A stretch of 64,000 nucleotides of DNA from GCA-2725625 sp964574215. GTDB lineage: Bacteria > Pseudomonadota > Alphaproteobacteria > Rhodospirillales > UBA2165. Both the position numbers and the translations under genes were made by a program. Positions 43,575 to 52,405 of the stretch are shown here, in pieces. The stretch is taken from the NCBI GenBank assembly GCA_964574215.1, contig CAZNLR010000006.1, forward strand, positions 62,001-126,000, read 5' to 3'. The notes beneath the pieces were generated by a model. That model ran no database searches and was not told the DNA's origin. It saw only the letters and a list, made by a program, of their open reading frames with translations. How positions within the stretch are numbered: the first letter of the stretch is position 1; each line of letters begins with the position of its first letter.

Positions 43575-45032
43575 ATGACGCTAACCACCAATCCATTTGA
43601 TGACGATCATTTCCACGAAGAATGCGGTGTGTTCGGCGTGTTCGGACATCAGGACGCCGCCGCCCATACCGCTCTCGGTCTTCACGCCCTGCAGCACCGG
43701 GGCCAGGAAGCCGCGGGCGTGGTTTCCACCGATGGCGAACATTTTCACACGCACCGCTCGTTGGGACTGGTCGGCGATAATTTTAACACCGAGGAAATTA
43801 TTGGCCGCTTGACCGGCTCCATGGCCATCGGTCACAACCGTTACTCGACGGCGGGCGAAACCATGCTGCGGAACGTGCAGCCGTTGTTCGCCGATTTCGA
43901 ATTTGGCGGTCTGGCCATTGCCCATAACGGCAATTTGACCAACGCCTATCAATTGCGAAAACGGCTGGTCGAACGGGGATGTATTTTCCAATCGACCATG
44001 GACACGGAAATCATCATCCACTTGATTGCCATCAGCCAGTTCTCCACGGTCGTCGACCGTATGATCGATGCGTTGCGGCATGTCAAAGGCGCCTATTCTT
44101 TGGTTGCCATGACCGAGGATTCATTGATCGGTGTCCGCGACCCCATCGGTGTTCGTCCCTTGGTGTTGGGCCATATCGATGGGACCCATATCCTGTGCTC
44201 GGAAACCTGCGCCTTGGATATCATCGGAGCGGAATATGTTCGTGATGTTGATCCCGGCGAAATCGTCATCATCAACAATGACGGAGTCCGCAGTATCAAA
44301 CCCTTTACCAAGCAAGAACAGAAATTCTGTATTTTTGAGTACATCTATTTCGCCCGACCCGACAGCATGGTGGAAGGACGCAACGTCTATCAAGTACGAA
44401 AGGAAATCGGTGCGGAACTTGCCCGTGAAAGCCACGTCGACGCCGACCTTGTCGTTCCGGTTCCCGATTCGGGCGTTCCCGCCGCCATTGGATATGCTGC
44501 TGAGGCAAAAATCCCGTTTGAACTCGGCATCATCCGAAACCATTACGTCGGCAGAACCTTCATCGAACCCACCGATCAAATCCGTCATCTGGGCGTCAAA
44601 TTGAAGCACAACGCCAACCTTGGGGAAATCAAAGGAAAAAGGGTGATCTTGGTGGATGATTCAATTGTCCGGGGTACGACGTCGGAAAAAATCGTTACCA
44701 TGGTGCGGGATGCCGGCGCCACCGAAGTTCATATGCGGATTTCCAGCCCTCCGACCACTCATTCCTGCTACTACGGCATCGATACGCCGGAGCGCGAAAA
44801 GCTACTGGCGTCGAATTTGAGTGTCGATGAAATGGCCCGCCATATGGGCGCAGATACCCTTTCCTTTATTTCCATGAATGGCCTGTACCGGGCCGTCGGT
44901 GAAGCTGAGCGCGTCGCCGAGGAGCCGCAATATTGCGATGCCTGTTTTTCGGGTGAATATCCCATCGAGCTGACCGACCACGAAGGCGGCGAGGTTCCGG
45001 CACAGCTTTCGTTACTGGCGGAACAAGATTAG
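43575..45032 (+). CDS. purF: Amidophosphoribosyltransferase (Fe-S type)
   Basis: PurF starts purine synthesis by making phosphoribosylamine from PRPP and glutamine. The 485-residue protein has a 16-residue propeptide ending before the nucleophile C17 in EECGVFGVFG. The PRPP loop VILVDDSIVRGTTS is clear. Cysteines in KFCIFEYIYFARPDS, HSCYYG and the CDAC pair near the C terminus match the [4Fe-4S] ligands of the Bacillus-type enzyme, so it is probably oxygen-sensitive. It ends 2 bp before the next SDR gene. Confidence 0.95.
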   Translation: MTLTTNPFDDDHFHEECGVFGVFGHQDAAAHTALGLHALQHRGQEAAGVVSTDGEHFHTHRSLGLVGDNFNTEEIIGRLTGSMAIGHNRYSTAGETMLRNVQPLFADFEFGGLAIAHNGNLTNAYQLRKRLVERGCIFQSTMDTEIIIHLIAISQFSTVVDRMIDALRHVKGAYSLVAMTEDSLIGVRDPIGVRPLVLGHIDGTHILCSETCALDIIGAEYVRDVDPGEIVIINNDGVRSIKPFTKQEQKFCIFEYIYFARPDSMVEGRNVYQVRKEIGAELARESHVDADLVVPVPDSGVPAAIGYAAEAKIPFELGIIRNHYVGRTFIEPTDQIRHLGVKLKHNANLGEIKGKRVILVDDSIVRGTTSEKIVTMVRDAGATEVHMRISSPPTTHSCYYGIDTPEREKLLASNLSVDEMARHMGADTLSFISMNGLYRAVGEAERVAEEPQYCDACFSGEYPIELTDHEGGEVPAQLSLLAEQD

Positions 45033-45034
45033 TC

Positions 45035-45757
45035 ATGTCCGAGGGCAAACTTGCCGGTAAAATTGCATTGATCACGGGCGCATCCCGCGGTATCGGGCGG
45101 GCGGCGGCCAAAATATTCGCGGCTGAAGGCGCCCATGTTATTTTAGTCGCACGCACTCAAGGCGGGCTGGAAGAAGTCGACGACGAAATTCAATCCGCTG
45201 GCGGCACAGCGACGTTGACACCTCTGGACCTGACCGAATTCGATAAGATCGATCAAATGGGAGCAGCCCTGTTCGAGCGATTTGGCCACTTAGATATTTT
45301 GCTGGCTAATGCGGGGCTGCTTGGCACCATGGGGCCGATCAATCACGTCGACCCGCAAGTCTGGGACCAGGTGATGACCGTGAACGTTACGGCGAATTGG
45401 CGGCTTATTCGCAGCCTTGATCCGCTGCTAAGGGAATCGGAAGCGGGCCGCGCCATTTTTCTGACGTCCGCCGCCGCCCATTCCTATCGGGCTTATTGGG
45501 GCGTTTATGCCGTCAGTAAAGCGGCGCTTGAAATGATGGTCGGCACCTATTCGGAAGAAATCAAACAGACCAATATTAAAGCCAACCTTTTCAATCCCGG
45601 CAAAACCAGAACGGGCATGAGGGCTGAGGCTTATCCGGGCGAGGACCCTATGACGCTGAAAACACCCGAGTTCACCGCCCGGCAACTGATCGACCTGGCC
45701 TTGCCGTCCTGCACCTTGAACGGCACCACGGTTACGGCGAAGGAGCCGGACGAGTAG
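45035..45757 (+). CDS. Short-chain dehydrogenase/reductase
   Basis: A 240-residue SDR with TGASRGIGRAAAKI near residue 15, NAGLLG near 90, a catalytic serine in LTSAAAHS and YAVSKAA near 155. It follows purF directly, an arrangement common in alphaproteobacteria, but its substrate is unknown. The ligand loop gives no specific hint. Confidence 0.85.
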   Translation: MSEGKLAGKIALITGASRGIGRAAAKIFAAEGAHVILVARTQGGLEEVDDEIQSAGGTATLTPLDLTEFDKIDQMGAALFERFGHLDILLANAGLLGTMGPINHVDPQVWDQVMTVNVTANWRLIRSLDPLLRESEAGRAIFLTSAAAHSYRAYWGVYAVSKAALEMMVGTYSEEIKQTNIKANLFNPGKTRTGMRAEAYPGEDPMTLKTPEFTARQLIDLALPSCTLNGTTVTAKEPDE

Positions 45758-45784
45758 GCAAAGTTAGATTGAGGAGCAGTCCGG

Positions 45785-46459
45785 ATGAAAGAATGCAGCA
45801 AATCGATCATGCGGCGGTTGCATGAGCCGAACTTTACCAATCGGTATTTTTCGGGCAACGGCTTGGATATCGGCGGTGGCCCGGACCCCCTCGGCCTTTA
45901 TGTGGAGCTGTTTCCGCGCATGAAGGGTGTCCGGGTTTGGGACAAAGAGGACGGCGACGCCCAGACTTTGGAAGGAATTGAAGAAGCGAGCTTCGACTTC
46001 GTTCACTCCAGCCATTGCCTGGAACACCTCAAAGTCCCGGCGGAAGGATTTAAAAACTGGTTTCACGCCGTCAAGGAAGGGGGCCATCTTGTCGTGACCG
46101 TCCCGGACGAGGATATGTACGAACAAGGGCAGTTTCCCAGCACCTGGAACGGTGACCACAAACACACTTTCACCATCGCCAAGGAAAAATCCTGGAGCCA
46201 GAAATCCATCAATCTGCTCGATCTGGTTCGGGAACTCGGCGGCAGTGCGGAAATCGTAAAACTGCAGAAGCTGGACGAAGGGTTCCGATATACGCTGCCC
46301 CGCTTTGATCAAACCCTGACGCCGATCGGCGAATGCGGTATCGAATTGGTTGTCCGGAAACGGACCGGCGAAGAACTGTCCACCGGCGGTCGGCAACCGT
46401 CACCCGGTATCGTCAGTAAAATGGAAGCCTACCTTCTGACCGGCTTTGAATTCGACTGA
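45785..46459 (+). CDS. Class I SAM-dependent methyltransferase
   Basis: A 224-residue protein with SAM-binding motif I as LDIGGGPDP (about 27-35) and the later HSSHCLEHL and GGHLVVTVPDE elements of the Methyltransf_11 type. No substrate domain is recognisable. RBS GAGGAG lies just upstream. It stops 13 bp from the convergent Sel1-repeat gene. Confidence 0.75.
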   Translation: MKECSKSIMRRLHEPNFTNRYFSGNGLDIGGGPDPLGLYVELFPRMKGVRVWDKEDGDAQTLEGIEEASFDFVHSSHCLEHLKVPAEGFKNWFHAVKEGGHLVVTVPDEDMYEQGQFPSTWNGDHKHTFTIAKEKSWSQKSINLLDLVRELGGSAEIVKLQKLDEGFRYTLPRFDQTLTPIGECGIELVVRKRTGEELSTGGRQPSPGIVSKMEAYLLTGFEFD

Positions 46460-46471
46460 ATAACGAATCCG

Positions 46472-47245
46472 CTAAGGTTTATTTTTATTGATACGACGGC
46501 GTAAAGATTTCAGTTTTTTTTGCGCCTTTTCCAGATCCAATCGGCTCATGTTGGCCGTCAAAGACAGCAGTGACGTCGCCGGATCGATTTCGGTTTTGTA
46601 ACGGGCCATTCTTTTTAATTGCTGAGCAGCTAAGCTGTACCAGACAAATGCTTCGATCTTGCTTTTTTCGATACCCCAACCTTTTTCGAACATCGAGGCC
46701 ATGACCGCCTGAGCCGCCGGATGTCCTCTCAGCGCCGCCTTCCGGTACCAACTAACCGCCGTCTTAAAGTCCAGCTGAACGCCCTTGCCCTGGAAATAGA
46801 GTTCGGCCAATGCATATTGCGCTTCCAGGTGTCGTCCCAATCCGGCGGCGGTTCGATACAACTCCGCCGCCCGGCCGAAATTTTGCGGCACCCCTTGCCC
46901 CAACGCGTTGGCGCGGCCGAGCGCATAGAGAGCATTGACGCCGCCGCTTTTGGCCGCTTTTTCAAACCATCGGGCTGCGGCTCTCGGCCTTTTTTCTCCG
47001 GCCAGTCCGTCCCGAAGGATTACGCCCGCCCGATATTGCGCGCGCCGGTCGCCTTGCTCAGCCTTTGGTAGCAAATTTGCCAATTCTTCCTGATAACGAA
47101 CGATTTTCGGGTCCGGGGCCTCAATGAACAGCCCACCGAACAAAAACCAGCCCAAAAATACGACAATCAGAATGACAAAAGGAGATAGAACGACCATCCA
47201 CCGACGGGGGATGCTGTTCCATATGGCGATTATCCAAAATCGCAT
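46472..47245 (-). CDS. Membrane-anchored Sel1-repeat protein
   Basis: The 257-residue protein has an N-terminal membrane segment (VVLSPFVILIVVFLGWFLFGG, about 18-38) and then four to five Sel1/TPR-like helical repeats (AQYRAGVILRDG, ALYALGRANALGQG, AQYALAELYFQGKG, AQAVMASMFEKGWG). The basic C terminus ends RRRINKNKP. Such repeats bind proteins, often in envelope assembly or signalling. No specific partner is apparent. Confidence 0.75.
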   Translation of the reverse strand: MRFWIIAIWNSIPRRWMVVLSPFVILIVVFLGWFLFGGLFIEAPDPKIVRYQEELANLLPKAEQGDRRAQYRAGVILRDGLAGEKRPRAAARWFEKAAKSGGVNALYALGRANALGQGVPQNFGRAAELYRTAAGLGRHLEAQYALAELYFQGKGVQLDFKTAVSWYRKAALRGHPAAQAVMASMFEKGWGIEKSKIEAFVWYSLAAQQLKRMARYKTEIDPATSLLSLTANMSRLDLEKAQKKLKSLRRRINKNKP

Positions 47246-47269
47246 GTCCTTAGACCCAACCTTGGGAAA

Positions 47270-47638
47270 TTAGCGGGGCGCCCCGGAGCCTGGGGCAATA
47301 TGCCCGACCGTATTTTGGTCCTCGCCATGAGGCCTGGGAACGGAGTAACAATTCACTTTGCCGAGAGATTTATAGCAATAAATTTCCTCCGGTTCGGTGA
47401 TTTCATCCTCTTCACAATAGGTACGGCCGGTTTTTTTGCGCAACGTGGAGCAATTTTTACCCGTTGTGTAGGAGACATAGTGATCGGTCAGCGATTTACC
47501 GGTGCCGATGACCGTGGCCCCTTCCATGCCGAGCAAAGTCGGCGTCATCCCGGGTGCCGACGTGGCCAACGAGCAGGCCGTCGCCAGCATACAAATCAAC
47601 AATATTGGTAAAACTCGCACGAATCTTCTCTCCACCAT
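47270..47638 (-). CDS. Small lipoprotein, function unknown
   Basis: From ATG 47638 the 122-residue protein has a signal peptide ending in the lipobox LATAC, so it should be lipid-anchored. An alternative GTG at 47671 adds 11 residues. The mature part has a conserved-looking core (GKSLTDHYVSYTTGKNC, TYCEEDE, YCYKSLGKVNCYSVP) with paired cysteines suggesting disulfides. Similar small lipoproteins are frequent in Rhodospirillales and have no known role. Confidence 0.7.
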   Translation of the reverse strand: MVERRFVRVLPILLICMLATACSLATSAPGMTPTLLGMEGATVIGTGKSLTDHYVSYTTGKNCSTLRKKTGRTYCEEDEITEPEEIYCYKSLGKVNCYSVPRPHGEDQNTVGHIAPGSGAPR

Positions 47639-47707
47639 CCGCCGGATTTTCTGTTCATTACCAAATTCCACCGGCGATAATTAGCTCCCTATATACCTCA
47701 TTCAAGT

Positions 47708-47722
47708 TTAATGAACGATTAA
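47708..47722. promoter_or_regulatory. CtrA-type box TTAA-N7-TTAA
   Basis: TTAATGAACGATTAA exactly fits the CtrA full-site pattern TTAA-N7-TTAA. It lies 70 bp upstream of the lipoprotein ATG (minus strand) and 211 bp upstream of the preferred start of the RcdA-like gene (plus strand). About one such match is expected by chance in 64 kb, so the position next to a CtrA-pathway gene is the only support. Confidence 0.35.
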
Positions 47723-47932
47723 TGGTGACCCCTAATTTGTCCATTAATTCAACATCATAAAGGTGTCAAAACAAAGGCCGAAAAATCAATTGCTCTTTAT
47801 TTATTTAGAATCATTTTTAACTATTGCAATATTTTGAAATAAACTGTTACGCTAACGTTACAAAAGGGGGGAAAGGTATTGGGTTCGGCATCGGAAAAAC
47901 TGGGCCGAGCTAAACAAAAAAACGAGGTTGCC

Positions 47933-48340
47933 ATGCGAACTCAGACAATTTCCTTTCCTTTTATCGATAAAGCCTATGTTGACGCCATGGAGTTGCTGAA
48001 AGATACACGCGACTATGCGCAAAATTGCGATTCCTTTAAGCGAGACTATCCAGACCCCGATCAAAGAATGGTCATTGTTTCCGAGACTTCACGATTGGTG
48101 TCCCATGTGGTTAACGTGATGTCCTGGCTGTTGTTAAAAAAAGCGGTCGAGAACGGTGAAGTATCTGACGATATAGCCACGGAAAAATGCCGTCGGCATT
48201 TGAGCGAAGAAGTGTTTTCTGACCGGTTATTCGAGATTGAATTCGAATTACCGCAAAATTTATCAAATTTAATGTCCAGGTCTGACGTTTTGCATGCCAG
48301 AGTTGACCGTATTAAATGCCAGATGTCGGCTGCCCATTGA
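47933..48340 (+). CDS. rcdA: DUF1465 / RcdA-like protein
   Basis: The 135-residue, mainly helical protein matches the DUF1465 family, which includes RcdA, the adaptor that helps ClpXP degrade CtrA in Caulobacter. Recognisable parts are FIDKAYVDAMELLKDTRDY and ETSRLVSHVVNVMSWLLLKKAVENG. ATG 47933 has ACGAGG upstream. A TTG at 47879 has an even better purine run (GGGGGGAAAGG) and would add 18 residues. Whether it acts on CtrA here is inferred from family and taxonomy. Confidence 0.72.
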   Translation: MRTQTISFPFIDKAYVDAMELLKDTRDYAQNCDSFKRDYPDPDQRMVIVSETSRLVSHVVNVMSWLLLKKAVENGEVSDDIATEKCRRHLSEEVFSDRLFEIEFELPQNLSNLMSRSDVLHARVDRIKCQMSAAH

Positions 48341-48539
48341 TCATCCCGGTCGCTTACTGGCGCGTCTACAGGTTTTAATGCTCAGGAACTATTGATTTTC
48401 AAGTAAAATTCGGTTTTATGTGGGTTTGCCTTCCCATGGACGGCAGGCTATCTTAGCGCCGTTTTCAAGGCGAAATATATGGCGCCTAGCATGGTTTATG
48501 GCAATTTTTATCAGCATTTGATTTGTTAAGGGTACACGG

Positions 48540-49205
48540 ATGGCGGACAGAGATCCGGAACAGGACAATTTATTCAAAGAGATAGACGAAGAACTGCGTC
48601 ACGAACACTATGCCAAGCTTTGGAAAAAGTACGGTAACTTTGTGATCGGCGCAGCCGTCGTATTGGTGTTATCCGTTGCTTCTTTCCAGGGATGGAAATC
48701 ATACGATTTGAACCGCCGAACCGAGAGCAGCCAGTTGTTTACATCCGCCATCAAGGCCGTATCAGCGGACAAACCGGACGAAGCGACCGGTATCCTGGCG
48801 AAATTGGCGGTCGAGGGCAGTTCCGGCTATGCGATCTTGTCGCGCTTCAATCAGGCCGCAATCCTGGCAAAAAAAGGCGACGCCAAGGGAGCGGCACAGG
48901 CCTATCGGGCGATATCCAAGGATTCTTCAGTGCCGTCGATTTACCGCGATTTGGCGTTGATTATGTCGGTCATGCATGATTTGGATATTGGCGACCCGGC
49001 GCAGCTTTCGGCAAGCCTGACCGGTTTGATGGCGGCGGACAATCCCTGGCGCCACAGTGCCAAGGAACTAACGGCATTAGCCGCCCAAAAAGCCGGTGAT
49101 AAGAGCAAAGCCGGGAAACTTTACAAAGAACTGGCCGACGATGCGACAGCGCCGTCCGGAATTCGTGCGCGCGCGGCCGAAATGTCAGCTATACTCGGTG
49201 GTTAA
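48540..49205 (+). CDS. YfgM-like tetratricopeptide membrane protein
   Basis: The 221-residue protein has a cytoplasmic N terminus, one membrane segment (VIGAAVVLVLSVASFQGW, about 37-55) and a helical TPR-like periplasmic domain with alternating alanine-rich helices. The order YfgM-BamB-Der is conserved. YfgM is an accessory of the SecYEG translocon. The gap 48341-48539 shows no gene; it probably holds the promoter. Confidence 0.8.
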   Translation: MADRDPEQDNLFKEIDEELRHEHYAKLWKKYGNFVIGAAVVLVLSVASFQGWKSYDLNRRTESSQLFTSAIKAVSADKPDEATGILAKLAVEGSSGYAILSRFNQAAILAKKGDAKGAAQAYRAISKDSSVPSIYRDLALIMSVMHDLDIGDPAQLSASLTGLMAADNPWRHSAKELTALAAQKAGDKSKAGKLYKELADDATAPSGIRARAAEMSAILGG

Positions 49206-49219
49206 AGGGAGTCTAAAAA

Positions 49220-50542
49220 GTGTTCGGAATTAAACAATTCTCCCTCCTCATTCTTTCGATTTTTGTTTTGGGCGCCTGCGATAGTTTTCTGGGCGTAAGG
49301 GAGGCTAAACCCCTTCCCGGAAAACGGATATCCATTCTGGTGCATGAAAGCACCTTAGCGCCGGATGCTGCCGCATCGGAAAGACAAATTTTGCTGCCGG
49401 CACCCACGCCAAATGCTGAATGGCCCCAGGCCGGCGGTTATGCCAATCACGCCATGCACCATATCCGCGTGTCCGGCGCTATGCGTGAAAGCTGGAATAT
49501 CTCCATCGGTAGCGGCACCGATGACGAAGACCGCCTGATGGCCCAACCCGTACTCGCTGAGGGCAAGATTTTCACCATGGACGCTGAAACGGTCGTCAGC
49601 GCCTTCAATGCTAAAACGGGCGATGAACTGTGGTCGGTCGATCTGACCCCGGATGAAGAAGACGACGGCCACATAAATGGCGGACTCGCTTATGAAAACG
49701 GCAAGATTTTCGCATCGACGGGTTTCGGTCAAGTGGTGGCCGTCAATGGAAAAGACGGTAAAATAAAATGGCGACGGGCCGTAGGAGCACCCATGAGATC
49801 GGCGCCGACAGCCCGTGGAAACCGCGTTTTTGTCATTACCATCACCAATAAATTGGTCGCCCTGCACGGCGATACAGGTCAAATCCTCTGGTCGCATTCA
49901 GGCATTGAAGAAGCTACCAATCTGTTAGGTGGCGGCAGCCCGGCGGTCGAGGCCGGGGTGGTTGTCGCTCCCTACTCTTCGGGAGAGATTGTGGCTTTGA
50001 AAATTGAGAACGGGCAGGAACTATGGGCCGATTCCCTGGCGGGCGCGAGGAGAGGGAGCGCTTCGGCAACCTTGTCGACCATTCGGGGCCGCCCGATAAT
50101 TGATCGCGGCGTCGTTTACGCAATCGGCAACAGTGCGCAATTTACGGCGATCAACTTGCGCTCGGGACGGCGAATTTGGGAACGCCAGATCGGCGGCATT
50201 GAAAGCCCGTGGATCGCCGGAGACTTTCTGTTCACCATCACCAACAATTCGGAACTGGTTGCCTTGAGCCGCCTGAACGGTCGGGTCCATTGGGTAACAT
50301 CCCTTCCCCATTGGGAAGACCCGGACGAAAGACAGAACCGCATTACCTGGACCGGGCCGGTGCTCGCCAGCGATCGATTGATCGTCGCCGGATCGACCGG
50401 TGAAGCTTTGTCGATTTCGCCCTATTCGGGAAAAATCCTGGGCAAGGTCAAAATGCCTGACGGTGTCGCGATCAGCCCCATTGTAGCTTTGGACTCTATT
50501 TATTTTCTGTCCGAAGATGCGGAACTCGTCGCCTATCGTTAA
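49220..50542 (+). CDS. bamB: Outer-membrane assembly lipoprotein BamB, GTG start
   Basis: BamB is the beta-propeller lipoprotein of the BAM complex that inserts outer-membrane barrels. Translation starts at GTG 49220 with AAAGGGAG upstream. The lipobox is VLGAC. Repeated PQQ-like blades are visible (FNAKTGDELWSVDL, VNGKDGKIKWRRAVG, LHGDTGQILWSHSG, LRSGRRIWERQIGG, LNGRVHWVTSL). The 440 residues are somewhat longer than E. coli BamB (392). Confidence 0.92.
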   Translation: MFGIKQFSLLILSIFVLGACDSFLGVREAKPLPGKRISILVHESTLAPDAAASERQILLPAPTPNAEWPQAGGYANHAMHHIRVSGAMRESWNISIGSGTDDEDRLMAQPVLAEGKIFTMDAETVVSAFNAKTGDELWSVDLTPDEEDDGHINGGLAYENGKIFASTGFGQVVAVNGKDGKIKWRRAVGAPMRSAPTARGNRVFVITITNKLVALHGDTGQILWSHSGIEEATNLLGGGSPAVEAGVVVAPYSSGEIVALKIENGQELWADSLAGARRGSASATLSTIRGRPIIDRGVVYAIGNSAQFTAINLRSGRRIWERQIGGIESPWIAGDFLFTITNNSELVALSRLNGRVHWVTSLPHWEDPDERQNRITWTGPVLASDRLIVAGSTGEALSISPYSGKILGKVKMPDGVAISPIVALDSIYFLSEDAELVAYR

Positions 50543-50564
50543 CAGCTAAACTGCGGCTTTAAAA

Positions 50565-51938
50565 ATGAGCCTCACCATCGCCATAGTGGGCCGGCCGAAT
50601 GTCGGCAAATCGACTTTGTTCAACCGGTTGGCCGGAAAACGGTTGGCCATCGTTGACGATACGCCAGGGGTCACCCGTGACCGCAGGATCGGCGAGGGCA
50701 GCATTGCGGATTTAACCTTCAATATTTTCGATACCGCCGGTTTCGAAGACGCTTCCAACGATACCCTGGAAGGGCGGATGCGGGAACAGACGGACAAGGC
50801 GGTCGAAGATGCCGATGTCGCCTTATTTATGATCGACGCCCGGGCCGGGGTGACGCCGTTGGACGATCACTTCGCCAATTGGCTCCGCAGCCGCAATATT
50901 CCCATCATTCTACTCGCCAATAAATGTGAGGGACGGGCCGGCGAAGCGGGCTTGTACGATTCATTCAGCCTGGGCCTGGGCGAGCCCATCGCCATTTCCG
51001 CGGAGCATGGTGAAGGCATGGGAGAACTCTACGATGCTTTGCGCCCTCACGCCAATGCGTTGGAGGAAAGCCGGCAGGAGGAAATTGGAGATCCGTTTGA
51101 CGGTGATTTGGAGGATGAGGAGTATACCGGCCCGATCCAAATGGCCATCGTCGGACGTCCTAATGTAGGAAAATCGACGCTGATCAACCGGCTGATCGGG
51201 GATGACCGTCTCCTGACCGGGCCGGAAGCCGGTATAACGAGGGATGCCATTGCCGTCGAATGGAGTTACCAAGGCCGCCAGTTAAAACTGATCGATACGG
51301 CCGGGCTGAGGCGAAAAGGAAAAGTAACGGAAAAGGTGGAAAGCCTGTCAGCTATGGATTCTTTTCGGGCCATTCAATATGCCCAGCTTGTCGTCCTGGT
51401 GCTGGACAGCAATGACATGTTGGAAAAACAGGATTTGACCATTGCCCGCCAAGTCATTGAAGAAGGCCGCGTACTGATCATCGCCGCCAACAAATGGGAT
51501 AACGTCAAGGACCGCAAAGCGGCCCTCCAAAAACTGAATGACCGGCTCCAGACCTCTCTTCCTCAAGTCAGGGGCCTCCCTGTTCTGACCGTATCAGCGC
51601 TCACGGGAAAGGGGCTGGACAAACTCCTGCCCGCTGCTTTCGATGTGTTTGAAATTTGGAACCGACGCGTGCCGACCGGTCAACTAAATCAATGGCTCGA
51701 ACATATGACCGAGAGACATCCTCCGCCCATCACCAGTGGCAGAAGACTACGCATTCGTTATATTACCCAGGCCAAAACCAGGCCGCCCACCTTTGTCGTA
51801 TTTTGCAGCAAAGGAGTCGCCCTGCCGGAAGACTACCGGCGCTATCTGATCAACGGTCTGAGGGAGGATTTTGATCTCCCCGGCATTCCCATTCGACTGT
51901 TGGTCCGCAAAGGCAAGAATCCCTACGTCGACAAATAG
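50565..51938 (+). CDS. der: Ribosome-assembly GTPase Der (EngA)
   Basis: Der assists 50S maturation. The 457-residue protein has two tandem G domains, each with a GRPNVGKST P-loop (about 8-16 and 203-211), NKCE/NKWD base-recognition motifs, and a C-terminal KH-like domain ending LLVRKGKNPYVDK. It follows bamB, the usual order. The 103-bp gap to the next gene has no obvious terminator. Confidence 0.96.
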   Translation: MSLTIAIVGRPNVGKSTLFNRLAGKRLAIVDDTPGVTRDRRIGEGSIADLTFNIFDTAGFEDASNDTLEGRMREQTDKAVEDADVALFMIDARAGVTPLDDHFANWLRSRNIPIILLANKCEGRAGEAGLYDSFSLGLGEPIAISAEHGEGMGELYDALRPHANALEESRQEEIGDPFDGDLEDEEYTGPIQMAIVGRPNVGKSTLINRLIGDDRLLTGPEAGITRDAIAVEWSYQGRQLKLIDTAGLRRKGKVTEKVESLSAMDSFRAIQYAQLVVLVLDSNDMLEKQDLTIARQVIEEGRVLIIAANKWDNVKDRKAALQKLNDRLQTSLPQVRGLPVLTVSALTGKGLDKLLPAAFDVFEIWNRRVPTGQLNQWLEHMTERHPPPITSGRRLRIRYITQAKTRPPTFVVFCSKGVALPEDYRRYLINGLREDFDLPGIPIRLLVRKGKNPYVDK

Positions 51939-52041
51939 CCGGACCGAATGATTAGGCATTCGCTTGGCCGATTCTTGTTTGGATTGCCGTTTTGTCGCAC
52001 AATAATCGACAAGGTGGAATTTCTGATCAATGGGGTGAGGC

Positions 52042-52404
52042 GTGCTGCAGATCAACCCGGATGAAAATACCGAACGAGAAGCTGACGTTACCGAGGATGA
52101 CGAACTCTATTGTGCAAATTGCGGCAAGATTATTACCCGGGGACGCTGGCGCATAGCAAGAAACGATGACCACGAGCATACGGTGTTCAATCCGGCCGGT
52201 CAGATATTCGAGATCGCCTGCTTTAAAGAAGCGCCGGGTGTCGGCGTCATTGGCCAACCGAGCAACGAATTTACCTGGTTTAAAGGATATAATTGGCAAA
52301 TCGGCTTTTGCCTGAATTGCAACTCCCATATAGGGTGGCAATATACCGGTCCGGATGTATTTTTCGGATTGATAAAATTGAAACTGACATCGAGAAAACC
52401 CTGA
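52042..52404 (+). CDS. Single-domain CULT protein (bacterial cereblon-type), GTG start
   Basis: The 120-residue protein is almost entirely one CULT domain, the fold by which cereblon binds thalidomide-type imides. Zinc cysteines are C24, C27, C90 and C93. The aromatic cage residues W79, W85 and W99 fall at the same numbers I recall for the Magnetospirillum protein MsCI4. DHEHTVFNPAG, GAPS-like GQPSNEFTWFKGY and FFGLIK also match. The start is GTG 52042 with GGGG six bases before it; the frame is closed upstream by TGA. It ends one base before the cyclase gene, so the two are probably made together. The natural ligand of bacterial CULT proteins is unknown; C-terminal cyclic imides are a reasonable guess. 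Confidence 0.88.
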   Translation: MLQINPDENTEREADVTEDDELYCANCGKIITRGRWRIARNDDHEHTVFNPAGQIFEIACFKEAPGVGVIGQPSNEFTWFKGYNWQIGFCLNCNSHIGWQYTGPDVFFGLIKLKLTSRKP

Positions 52405-52405
52405 T

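Noticed and set aside
48341..48539. Possible small RNA or riboswitch in the gap before the YfgM-like gene
   Set aside because: Only partial, short pairings around GCGCC/GGCGCC are visible and no known motif is recognised.
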